Assembly: GCA_918026815.1 (NCBI GenBank)
Contig: CAKJVC010000037.1
Span: 248,001 to 312,000 of the forward strand
Origin: Chalara sp. BL73
Lineage: Eukaryota > Ascomycota > Leotiomycetes > Helotiales
Length of the DNA: 64,000 bases
Reading direction: 5' to 3'
Shown here piece by piece: positions 12,242 to 23,417 of the stretch; the first letter of the stretch is position 1; every line of letters begins with the position of its first letter. The notes below the pieces were generated by a model. The model saw only the letters and a program-made list of their open reading frames with translations. It did not search any database and was not told the origin of the DNA. A program made the translations under genes and the position numbers.

Positions 12242-13146
12242 ATGCGTAATTAAACTTGGACTCATACTGCAAAAGGCTAGAACGGTAGTTACAGGAGCCC
12301 CTTGCCTGCTGGCTGTACATCCAAGAGGGCAGGGGTGTGAAAGTCAAGCTTTGGTGATGGATGTCGGCATCAGTAGTTAGCTATGACCTACTGCGGAAGA
12401 ATGCGCCGAGGACGCCACCCCAGTGTTTTCTAGAGGACAGCCCGAGGGTACGATTACGCGTCTTATACTCAGCCCTAAAAGTACTACTGCTACTGCAATA
12501 AAGGAATCCCTAAAATGTAACCCTCGTATGTAGGATAATTCTTGAGGATACGAACAAGCATGACAAGGATTGCTCAAGATCCAAAAAGCTTGTTTGTGGG
12601 ATATGGAGTGCGTTCCTGGCCAAAGCCCGTGCGCTGCTGAAAGATCGACCCACGCAAAAGGCTTATTTCCTCCGCCTGTGCGCTACTTAGAACCCTGAAG
12701 AAAGAAATTCGCGTTCCGTGTTCAAGATACAGTACCCCTGGAGCAGCGTTTCCAGCAGTGGGAATTAGCCCACGTTCCTCCTACGAGGTTCTTCTAAACG
12801 AAGGGAATTCTAAAATTGATTATGGGCGTAGTCTGCGCTAAAACAACTTCAACTTGCACACGGGGTTTCCTGGTTGACGGCTCGGTCACAGAACCAGCCA
12901 ACGGAACACCCCCGCAATGTCGTTTTCTTCAACCCCCTCAAATCGCAGACCTCCTTAAAAACAAACCGGCTGTCGTGCACTGCCATCATCTAGGACTTTT
13001 CCTTCTCTCTTCCGCTCTTTTCTTTTTCTCCATAGGCTGTACTTATGATTGTAAAGCTTTCTGTCTTGTTCTCTTGACGCCTCTCCTTAACTACACACCA
13101 CAATCAACCAACCCGAGTGATTGGTACCTCTGCGATCGTCTTGGCC
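12242..13146. other. Intergenic, no gene seen
   Basis: Only short unsupported ORFs. The 3' part (12970-13146) is pyrimidine-rich and probably holds the promoter and 5' leader of the TLC-like gene. Confidence 0.4.
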
Positions 13147-14212
13147 ATGGAAGCCTCTCTGGCCTCTCGACATTTTCACCCATCTGACACTGATGATCCT
13201 CATGTTACGCATGTACCCCTTGAGTCGATCTCTCGTCTTGCTCCTTTCAGCGCGCTCATTATTAGCATCATCTTCATCATTTACTTCCTCATCCGTTTCT
13301 ACATCCTCGAGCGTTTCCTGCTCGCGAAGATCTATGGCGGAACCTACACCCAGATGGACGAGACCACAAGGAGAGGATTCGTAAATCATCATATAGCAGG
13401 GGCAACCAAGATCCTGATCCTGATCCTAGCAGCATATCCTTTCATTGATGTGGCGTTTGGAAGTGCCACTTTCCATTCCCCATACGCGAGATCTAAACAT
13501 GTCACACAAGGTGATATATTAATAATAGCTGCTCAAATGCTCATTGCAATGTACATCTTTGAGCTATTCTACAGGCCAAAGATCTCGCCAGTTAGTGTCG
13601 GTCATCACATTGGAACAGTTTTGATTGGACAGTCTGCCATTGCCATCAGTTTAAATCTCGTGAGGGAAAAGGATGCCACAATCGAGTTCATTCTGTGCAC
13701 TGTGTGGGGTTTGTTTCTCTAATTCATCCTCTCCCCTTCAATCCCAAGCGAGTAGTCTCCAACAATTCACGTGAATAGGTGCCTTCGACATTATCTCCGA
13801 ATTTCTCCCTCACGTCTCAATCATCCTTTACCGCGTGTATCCTACCTCGCACAAATTCCTCTTCAAGCTTTTCCGAATTGCTTGTATCACAACCCTTGCA
13901 GGGACGACGGTGGAAACGATACTCACGATGTATCTCTTCGGCAGTTTGTGGTCCCGGTGGACGCTCGCCTTCAAGATTAGCACGCCAATGTTGCACGTCC
14001 TTTTCTCATCTGCCCAGTTGTGGGGGAGCTGGTGCTTCTATAAAATGTACAAGAAACAACAACGGCTCTTAGCGATGATAGAAGGGACGCTGGAGAATCT
14101 GGAGCCGGCGGTGAATGCTGTGGAAGAGACAAAGGACGCGCGGTTAGCCGTTAACTCAGGAGAGGTAGTCTCGAAGGGCAGACCAGAAATCGAGCTGGCT
14201 AATGGGCACTAG
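13147..14212 (+). CDS. TLC-domain-like multi-pass membrane protein
   Basis: Exons 13147-13708 and 13779-14212 (996 nt, 331 residues); the intron splits a glycine codon (VW-G-AFDII). Start chosen at ATG 13147 in a good context (gccATGG). At least six hydrophobic segments are visible: SALIISIIFIIYFLIRFYI, KILILILAAYPFIDV, DILIIAAQMLIAMYIFELF, HHIGTVLIGQSAIAI, then in exon 2 the ILYRVYP region and HVLFSSAQLWGSWCFY. The pattern FELFYRPKISPVSVGHHIGT followed by FDIISEFLPHVSIILYRV is typical of fungal TRAM-LAG-CLN8 (TLC)-like proteins, probably lipid handling in ER or other endomembranes. The tail is hydrophilic and cytosolic-looking. Biochemical role unknown. Confidence 0.75.
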
Positions 14213-16480
14213 CGGATATCATCAATTTGTAACATGTTTTTCTAGTGGTCATTTCGACTGGGCATTTTATGGGCTGGTTATGCACTTGGAAGGGGGGATT
14301 TCACAGTTCAAGCAAAGCATGGGATTTTTGGGCAGGTTTTATAAATATCCCAAGAAGATAGATATACAAAAGCTGTACATTGAAAAACCACTGATCCAAA
14401 AGGGGAGGCGCATGATAGAAGGATCTAGTCTCTCAAGGACAGGCATCTGCACAAAGCCTGAGGCAACAGAAGCGTATAGCATGGTGGATAAGATTTGGAA
14501 ATACCTACAAAGGATCATAAAAAGACGGGTGCAACTTTACTGAACTTCTGAAGAGGGGAATCGAGATCCGGGTTAGAGTGATATACAACCGCCGCCCGAT
14601 CGATAGCGGGCATAAAATTGGGCGGTGTTAGCCGCAAAAAGACAAAGAAAGAAACCGATATTTACAGCCTTTAATTCCAATGTTTTAGGTTTGCTACGCA
14701 TCTAGCGTTTTTCTTCCAAGTAACTGGATCATTGGTAGTAGGCAAAGTAGCAGCCAGGCGGCTGCTTCAGAAAAAGCCCAGTACCGTTCTGCATCTGAGC
14801 ACCACTAAAGCAGGCACGAAACCTTTGTCCAACGCATAGGCCGCAACCAAGACGGTGGTACGGTTTTGGGGTTTGGACACCAGGTTTCTCGCGAGGGATC
14901 AGCTTATATACAGCTTCCCCTTACGGGTTGTGTGGATGCCTCACCGGCACTGTTTACTCTATCAGGGACGTCAAGGCGATCTGGCGGCAAGTGTGGCACG
15001 AGAGGAAGAGCCCAGCAAGTATGGCTGGCGTGCAGGTTCCAAGCCTCGTTTGCTGAAGATCGCTGGGTCCGGTGTTTCGTGGCAGAGGAGAGCGAGGCGT
15101 CTGCCAAGTGGACCCACAAACCCCCTCTCCCCTTCGTCCTGGGACTTGACACAAACTACCGGATATACAGTGTGTTAAAGGGAAAACCATGATTGCAATA
15201 AAATCGGCTGTATATCATTTATCACTTTGAAACTGTCCTCATTATTCCCTTCTATTACCGTACGCTATGTATCACTCTGAGTACCTGGCTATTTTCCAAA
15301 GAGCAGATAGATTGTTGTCTGTTCTACAGCCTTTTGATTAGTGGTTTCGAATTCCCTCCTGCTTCGTCTATACAATATGGCTGCGAAAATTAAAATTAAA
15401 TTACTAATATACTGGCTTTATACCGATTAGTAGGATGTTTCAAGGATGAGCTGCGCCACTGACCAATAACGCTCAATGCAATAGGTAGCGTCACTGCACC
15501 GGGTAGCAGTGCATTTTCCATCTGTGCTTTCGAAACACCAGCATTATCGTCTGAAGAATTGGCTCATTGCGCCGCTGCTATTACAGTCACAACTTGTAGA
15601 GGCCAAGATGTAAAGACTGTTTGAACCGCTCCTCGAATTTCATGCTTCTCTTCTGGAATGTAAACGGACTGTGGAATAGTAACAGACATCGTCTTGATTG
15701 GTGACTGCGAAGTAGCCGTGCCTGGGATTGTAGATTTGTGTAATGTGGGTATGGATGACCGTAATGATATCGCTGTTGCCATGCTCGAAGTTGATCATGC
15801 TGGGCTTGGACTAATGTGATCCTTTCCAGACTGAATTCGGCACTTGCAGTCACATCTGTCGCAGGACCATGCCTGGGCAGAGACTCTCCGGAGTTGTAAG
15901 TGCTGGGGAATGGCATAAGCAGAAGGAGTGTTTTTTTCTCGACTAGCATTCCTGGAACATACTCCTCGAGGCTTTACTTTTTCGAGCTTCGTTATTTAGA
16001 TGAGAGAAAGCTGTCGCCAGCGGTTTAACCCTCCCACCGTGATCAACAGGAGTTCGTGGAGAAAGAGGCTAGTAGGTCGCTCACTAGCCTGACCTGTGTA
16101 GGACTAAGACCGGCTTCCTAAACACCTTTGGTCGGGTAGGCCATAAGGCAGCCGCTTTGCAACCCATTCTTGCAGCTTTCCGTCCTTGCATATTATCTTG
16201 CCGAATGTTTCACATGAAATTCAGGTCAGGCATGTAGCATAACCTTATTAATTACCCAAATGAAACCAATTCAAATCAGCCTTGAAGTCAAGTGATGAAC
16301 ACATTTCTTAGAGTCGGTCGATTGATAAGGAAGTTTCGAATATTTAGATTCGAGACTCGACCAAGACTATCATTTCTCGATGCAGCTTATACCATATTCA
16401 AGTTTGGTGTCTCCCCAAGTTCTCCACAGCTACTTGGGGACGGTACTTAATAAGCTGCTGCTTTAACGCGGTAATATCTA
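14213..16480. other. Intergenic, no gene supported
   Basis: Contains several overlapping ORFs of about 80-120 residues on both strands (for example 14866-15192 plus and 15587-15949 minus), mutually exclusive and without domains, signal peptide or splice logic. Around 14590-14630 there is a GC-rich inverted sequence (ccgcccg / gcgggc). Nothing else recognised. Confidence 0.4.
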
Positions 16481-18470
16481 TCATATCCCGCTCTGCTTGT
16501 CCATTATTGCCCGAAAGCCTTTAAGTTCAATCCGAGAAACCTCACCCTCAGCTGAAAGCCTAAACATCAAGTCCTGCAAACAAACGTTGCCATAAGAAAG
16601 CACATCAATATAACCCCAATCCCTACAATTATCAGAAAAAATCTGTAAGTCATCCTCAGCCAATGGAACTATCACTCCATAACTTATCTCATTCATTCTA
16701 CACTCAGACATTCTCCCTGGCTCTGAACAAAGAGAACTTTCTAGCCCAGTCAGGCATATCCTTGAAAAACTAGATAAGGCAGATTGAAATGCACCTGGGA
16801 GAGTTTCAGCTATGAGATCAACTCCATTATTTATCCACGATGTGATAATCAAGCCAGGTCCGTCATCTGCCTCAATCCTTATCGAAGAATTCGCCTCTAA
16901 AGATTTATAAAATCCTCCGAATTTTGCAAGGGCTTGCTGTCGGGCAGTGTTTTCTAAGAGCGAGAGATAGGCCGTAATGACTAGGTCGGATAATGTATTG
17001 AGTACGGCTCTCGCACCCTCGCCCGCCACGTTGATAGCCAGCTTGACACCAAGATCCGGGATGAGTACCAATCTGGAGAAATAACTGACCAAAGAGCCGC
17101 CTTTGGTGTAGAGTTCGATGGTTCGGCCGCCGCTCGTGCTATTTAGGCTAACGCGACGAATCTCCCAAAGTCCGCCTAAGGAGTAATTCGAGTTTAAAGT
17201 GTAGGTCGTAAGTTTCATTCATGATCTGGTTTCGGCAAGTGGGAGCAGAGTGTTTTTCAAGATGCCACGTACTAGTTTTGAGAGATCATTTGTTGATGCA
17301 AAGATTCCTCCTGTTCCAATCAGAATATGTTCTCCTAAAAACGAAAGCGAAGTGAAACGAACGCGGATACATCTCCTAGATCTGTTGCCCACCTTTTTTG
17401 GATTGCAGGGATGACTCCTGTATTGTTAATAATTGGCCTAGTATAGGATGTTTTCGTTAAGTTGAGTGGTTTGAATATCAGATCCTCAACTGCTGCTGGC
17501 CAAGGTTTTCCGGTTAGATTCTGGAAGGCGTAGGCGAGGAGGATAAATCCGCCGTTGTTGTAGGCTGGAGCTACAAAAGTGTGGTGCTCCGGATGTCTTT
17601 CCGCAATTTTCTCAATTAGGGCTACTTAAGCTTAGCAGAAAATATAAAAGAGAAACATGAGGTGATAAACACGTACTCTCTGGTACAAGGTGGTTGGCTT
17701 TTGTTTCCATTACAGGGAATTTTCTGTGGCGTGCCCAGAGCCGGAAACCCATATTTTGACAGCACTCCATCCGGGATTATGGCTGAAAAATCCGTTAGGG
17801 CAACTAAATTGCACGCGTCAACTTTTCTATGCTTGCATGACTGGATGGACTACAAATATAAGAGCGCGTTCATACACAACTGCCCAATCCCAGAGGTGTG
17901 GGATGCTAGTGATCCGATTGTTACTTCATTCCACGCTACTCGATTGGAATTTGTGAGGTGCCTCCCTTCTTCCTTTCGTGATGTTGCAACAATCCGAAGC
18001 TCTGGTATAAAATCAATCACTCGTTCGTTGAGGATAGGACGACCTCGGGCAATGAGAAGAGCATATGAAATCATCAACTTGGAAACACTTCCGATTCTGT
18101 AGATACTATCCCTAGTAATATTCACGGAACTGAAAGAACCAAATGCCTCTGGAGAAGCTGAGTGATGATACTCAAACACCTGGGTTTCTGGCTCGTCATT
18201 GATGGATCCAAAGTTAATGGAGAAGGAGACTTTCTTTGGGTCAAATGTTCTGCCGTCGAATGAGGCTTCTTGAATTGCTTTGCTTAGTGTCACCGAGATA
18301 TTTAGTGAAGCTACGATTATGCCAGGGTGTTCTGCGGCAGCCGTAGGTGTGTCAAAGACAGGGCCAAGTGGTGGGCAGAATTTTGCATTGATTCCAAGAG
18401 GAACGTGTAGCAGCAGACCAACGAGCAAGGACCCGGCACAAAAGGGAGACAATTCACTTCGGGAAAGCAT
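16481..18470 (-). pseudogene. Secreted serine beta-lactamase-family protein, probably inactivated
   Basis: Family: class C beta-lactamase/esterase-like serine hydrolases; fungal members are often secreted. Exon 1 (18470-17876) encodes a signal-peptide-like N-terminus and the active-site SxxK as YRIGSVSK (Ser128, Lys131). Exon 2 (about 17821-17677) gives NLVALTDFSAIIPDG, KYGFPAL and a CNGN...PPCTRE pattern; exon 3 continues HPEHHTFVAPAYNNGGFILLAYAF, NLTGKPW and GGIFASTNDLSKLVRGIL; the C-terminal part 17218-16481 is open. Lesions: the exon 2/3 junction does not close in frame, a frame change near 17390, and TGA at 17222-17224 where relatives have Trp (TRS-stop-MK). Family call is good; pseudogene status rests on these lesions and could be affected by sequence errors. 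Confidence 0.75.
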
Positions 18471-18961
18471 ATTGTGAGCGCTGGAGAATATCTCCGCCCT
18501 TTAGAGGTGGTTAAACCACTGTCATTTATAAGATATTCTGCCCTAAGCTCCTTGGCAGTCTATTATGAAAGTTCAATTAATATCAAGTGAGATGTACGAT
18601 GTCGCCAATCAGTGCGCTCATTGTCAGCAATTAGGGCATTATTCCAAGGGCCAAAAAATACGCAGCACTCACGTGGTTTAATCCTCTGTCGTACAGTCAG
18701 CGAATGGTATTAGATAGTAGCATAAACTTATGAACTCCGCAACCCTGCAGTTAAGAGTTAGGCTTAGTAAAGCATCGCCCCCCAAAAAGTATTGCTAAAA
18801 GCGACTTTAATAGTGGGAACAGGAAAGATTCGAAACGATCGTTTGTAAAAAACTGAAAACTAAACACACTGTCGCCTACGTGACTAGTCATTCAGAGCTT
18901 GGTTGAGGAGGATCATGTAGACGACTGAAAGGCTTTAGCTGATTCTTCTGGTTTAGTGTTA
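18471..18961. promoter_or_regulatory. Upstream region of the beta-lactamase-family gene
   Basis: Non-coding on inspection. Lies between the ATG at 18470 (minus strand) and the MITE. No defined operator recognised. Confidence 0.35.
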
Positions 18962-19324
18962 CAGTCAAACCTGGATAATTCGGAGCTCTCCGTTCCAGAG
19001 CAATCTTCCGGTATATAGAGGTGTCTGATATATAAAGAGTGCATAGTGCAGAATTATTCAGATTTGCATAAAAACTATATCACGAGTTGCATAAAACACA
19101 TAATTATTAAACATACATCACGTGCTTTAAAAAAAAATAGTGTATTACTAAGCTAGACCTATTAGAAGTATATATCGGAACCTACCTAATTTCCTTGTAC
19201 TTTCTTCCGATACCGAAATAAGATGGTTTCCGAGTTATCCAGCCAAAAATCGGCCGCTCCAGGCCTCCTTTCCGGAATATGGAAGTTTTCGGCATAAGGG
19301 GTCCGAATTATCCAGGTTTGACTG
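18962..19324. mobile_element. MITE, Tc1/mariner-pogo type, TA target duplication
   Basis: 363 bp bounded by near-perfect terminal inverted repeats of 23 bp that begin cagtcaaacctggataattc at the left (18962) and read as the reverse complement at the right (ending 19324). TA dinucleotides flank both ends (18960-18961 and 19325-19326), the duplication expected for Tc1/mariner elements. The interior is AT-rich and has no ORF, so it is non-autonomous. Just inside the right repeat, 19226-19249 (gtttccgagttatccagc) looks like a degenerate extra copy of the terminal motif. Confidence 0.9.
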
Positions 19325-19844
19325 TATTTCATTTTAGAATTTTATCATATATCATGAGATACGCAGACTCTGTGGGAGCTTGTCGGGCTGACTCTTTTCT
19401 GAGGCTGACGAATAGAACAAGCGCAAAAGTTTTGCAGCTTTCCAATACAAGCCACTTTCCCCGAGACCAACACACCTTTTCGGATCTTTTGATTAGAGGA
19501 TCTGGGTATATTCTCTAATAATACCTTACTGCTAAGAGAATAGACACGGGTATCAAATATGGACCAGGCGGATCTTGAGAGGCATTGCACGCAATGGCGG
19601 ATGGGTCATTGAACGTGCTATGGGTCAGCCCAATAGTATAGAAAGGGCTCAAGCCCGCTTCAAAAAACCAAAACCAAAAAACGAGACGGCAATGTTCACT
19701 TGTAAAATCTGAGTAGACTAGAATAGTGAAAAAAATTACGATTTAATAGCGGTGAATCTATAAGACACCTTCCAGATTTCTAATTCTCCTTTGGATAAAT
19801 TAATAAGATGAAGGAAAATTAATGCATCTACCATATGCATATGC
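19325..19844. other. Intergenic between MITE and subtilase, no gene seen
   Basis: No supported ORF. The last 100 bases are the 3' flank of the subtilase gene (minus strand). Confidence 0.4.
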
Positions 19845-21421
19845 TTATGCTCCGCTTCCATTGTAGACAAGGAGATTCGGGCTTCCTTTTGGATCTATAA
19901 CGGCATCCTTACTAGAGAACAATCAGCTCCGTTGGAAGGGAGATGTGATGAGAATGGAATATTTGTGGGACTTACAGTGCAAGCTGTGTTAAACTTTCTT
20001 TAACCTTGTCGGGACTCAGCTTCCCTCCATTGAGCGCCCTCAAATAGCAGACTAATCCTGCTACAAGCGGAGTGGCCATACTTGTACCCGTTTTCCTTAA
20101 CAGACCAGTGTCGGAGGTGTAACTCGCAGACACAATATCTTGACCTGGAGCAAAGAAATCGAGCTCAGGACCCCAATTTGAACCATAAATGTCACGTATA
20201 ATATTTGCACGACCACGCGTTACATTCGTCATGCCAATGGTAAGAGCTACAGGAACACGGGCCGGTGTTAATTCTGCAGCCGGACCCTGTGGAGCATTAG
20301 GTAAGTATGACGGCCATGCCATGTTAGATGGGTCAGATTGGGTTGTAGACTTACATTGTTATTTCCTGCTGCAGCAACACTTAGGATTCCAAGGTTGAAA
20401 GCAGCAGTGACAGCATTATCCAGTAGCAAGGAACTAGTTGCAGCGGCTTGGTGTAGATTAGTAAACATCGTTATAGGAGACCGGGAGGATAGACTCACCA
20501 AGCGAAAGGTTTATGACAGATGAGTTCTGTATACCTTTGGAAAATATTAGCCTCAGTTTCGGTCTGTATGAACTTAAATATCCAAGTGATCTCGATACAG
20601 GAGATAGAGGGGAGAAAATATTTGCCGAATCCCTAAGAATATCCACATACCCTTTTGCAGAACATCGTTTACAACCCAATCAATCCCAGCAAGGACCCAC
20701 GAGGTTTGTGCCTAAATCTTCTAGTAAGCAATAAACCTGAAGTTGGAGATCATAGAGCACTAACTATGTCATTTTGTGCTACTTTGACATCTACCACGGT
20801 TGCCTTCTTCGCAACGCCATGGGTCTTTCCGGCAACTATCCCAGCCACATGTGTGCCGTGTCCGTCGACATCCGTATTTGACCCGTTCTGCACCCCACTT
20901 CCAATGACTGCGTTATAGCCAAATACGGCCCTACCCTCAAACTCTTCATGGCTTAATCTGATGCCTGAATCTAGGACATAGGCCCTCTGCCCTTCACCCG
21001 CGCTTGAGTCGAATACGTACTCTGTTGAGCCCGCCACTTTGTGAGAAACGTCACCAAGATGCCATGGTGAGCTGGTCACAGTTTGTAGTTCCCGGGGGGT
21101 GAGGTCTGTGGGTGACGGTGGGATGAATATAAGCGTGTCAGATTCAATACTCACGACATCAGGTAGAGCCTCGATTTCTGCAATGGAAGATTCGGTTGCA
21201 GAGACGGTGTACGCACTGAAGCTCCCGAACTGGTAGACACTCTGGATATTACTATCACGTCGGCTTAGATGAGTAGCAAGAGACGAGGCAGACACACCAG
21301 GACGAAGCTGGATGATGTATTGGCCTGGGATGATGGAAGTCTCACGCCGGAGCGTCCGCGCAGGAGCCGCCAACAAAGGTGTGGCTACAAAAAGCACGAT
21401 TGAAAAACCATAGAACTTCAT
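19845..21421 (-). CDS. Secreted subtilisin-like serine protease (S8, proteinase K type)
   Basis: Extracellular endopeptidase made as a pre-pro-enzyme. Proposed exons (minus): 21421-20783, 20711-20651, 20534-20499, 20446-20355, 20286-19976, 19911-19845. Start MKFYGFSIVLFVATPLLAAPA is a signal peptide; an upstream in-frame ATG at 21460 adds 13 polar residues and is less likely. An inhibitor I9 propeptide follows (IPGQYIIQLRPG to SIESDTLIF). The catalytic triad is complete: Asp in YVLDSGIRLSHEEF, His in DVDGHGTHVAGIVAG, Ser in GTSMATPLVAGL; the oxyanion Asn sits in SVAAAGNNN. The last small exon gives DAVIDPKGSPNLLVYNGSG, a C-terminus typical of this family. The gene appears intact, in contrast to its neighbour. 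Confidence 0.93.
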
Positions 21422-23417
21422 CCTGTTTAGTTTTGAGGCGTTTCCAGCGAAAACGCTCAATAAGGCTTGTCAGAGCTAGCGAAGAAACGATGGAGGTTAA
21501 ACTGATCAAACCTGGAGTAGAGGTGCTCTAATAAGAGCTGAGATTACGACTGTGCTTGTAAGGGCATCAAACCTTAGCAAGTCGCGATCGCCTTGTACGC
21601 GATTATATGGAAGGGGAAAAAGACGACTTCGTGTTGATGCATAACGTTTGCAGATCATTGCATATATACCGGAGATGAGGGCATGGCAAAGCTGGGCTTC
21701 CACAACGAGGAAGTGCATTGCCGTGCCGAGCACGCATATCCAGGTTGGGCACCCCTGTTGATGCGCAAAAGGCAGGTCATCTCTCGGCCCGCTCCGAAAA
21801 GGGTACCCGATGGCCGAATCGATAATTGCATCATGGTGACTACATGCGCTCGCAAGCAGTGTCACAACATTCCTCCAAAGCGGCTCCTGCACTCCATTCT
21901 TGCGTCTCGCTGCAATTGTAATGAGTCACACTTATGCCTTGTAGAAAGAACTCTGATAATACAATTAAAAATAACGCATGATTGCATGGCATCCATACAG
22001 GCAAGAAGATGAAACGAACAATCCAACGCAAAGCAGGTGCTAATCGGGCATTGAGACTTCAAGACCCTTCCAGACCAGATGTATAGATAATTTTGCATAT
22101 CCAGTGTGAGCCAATCAATGTGATCTTTGATTCAATGCGTTCAGACAGCAGAGAATCACGTGCGATCAACAAATACGTGACATTCCTAAAGTGATCAATG
22201 CTAAAAAGGACAGAGCCAGGTATTAGAGATTACATAGATTTGTAGAGGATAGTTCTTAATCATGTTGAGAGAATGAATACCTATCGAGTTTGTAGAATAG
22301 TTGGCTCGACTCTGATGGTATGCGATGGCGAGTATGTGTCAACAGCTTATCTTGCTGAACATGTTGGAATGATCATGGAGTTGGTAGAGAAGCAGAGGGG
22401 GCGGCACGGTGTATTTATCTTGTTGGTGAAAATGATTCCTCCTGGAAGATGGAAGGAAGACGGATGTGAATTCGAAGCATTTGATGCCTCTAATTTGGAC
22501 AGGATTCGCTAGTCCCGTTCAGGCATAATTTCTGGCTTGGCTAAAGCTTGTTTGTTTCCTTTCAACCACCCCACCTCATCCAGGTTCACTTCATCATCTC
22601 TCCCACAACAACTTTATCTCCAGTGCTATACCTATCGATGTATATTGCATCATTCACTTGTCCAGATTATGTTTGTTATACATGCTCAACAACAGTATTT
22701 TATCGATGCCGTCGGAGAAACGGAATAATAAGAAAGCCGCGTCTTCCGCTCATATCACAAAATGTGGTCCTCCAGGATCATCCTCAGCCACCCAATATTT
22801 CATCCCACAGCAACATCATTACTCCTAAATTTTTGTTCACCAATTGACCGGCGGAGAATAGAATCCCAGTCTCTAGTCTCTATGGGTATCTATGCGATCC
22901 GTGTGTCGAGTGCCACGAGCAATTGCGTTATCATCATCTTAAACCTTGCACTCTCTTTCTAGGCAGCTCTAACTTGTGGCTTGAAGGCATCCGCAGGAAG
23001 AAGCTCACTAGATAATACTTGCAGCAAGTTGATCTGAGATGACAAAGCATTCCGGGATATACCTCTAGGCTCTCAATTCATTGCCCATTCCCAAAGGAGC
23101 TTGGGCACCAGGTGGACTAGTAGCTTTTCTGGGAACCTGCCCCTGTACAGAACCCAACATTGGGAGCCGCAACTTCATCCACTCGTCTGTTGCGATTCCT
23201 CCAGGAACTTGGCTCTATGTTGGAGAGTAAGATCAAGATAAGCGGCAAAACTCTCTTGGTTTATATCTAACATTGTCCACTATCAAATGCAAGCATCCGT
23301 TTCTCCAAACGTTCCCATATACGCCCCAATCTACATTGGGTTTCATACATTTATGTGTAAAGTAGTTCTTACCATCATTCATTCATTCCGTTCTTAGTGA
23401 ACAAAACCTGCATCAAC
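21422..23417. other. Intergenic, no gene supported
   Basis: Several short ORFs (for example 21683-22012 plus, 22273-22512 plus, 22548-22847 plus) have no domain, signal peptide or splice partner. The final few hundred bases are the upstream region of the mucin-like gene. Nothing else recognised. Confidence 0.4.

Noticed and set aside
14866..15192. Overlapping ORFs of about 108 residues on both strands
   Set aside because: Mutually overlapping frames, no motif, no convincing start; likely chance.
15587..15949. 120-residue minus ORF with a hydrophobic N-terminus
   Set aside because: The leucine run is too short and is followed by low-complexity residues; other frames are equally open.
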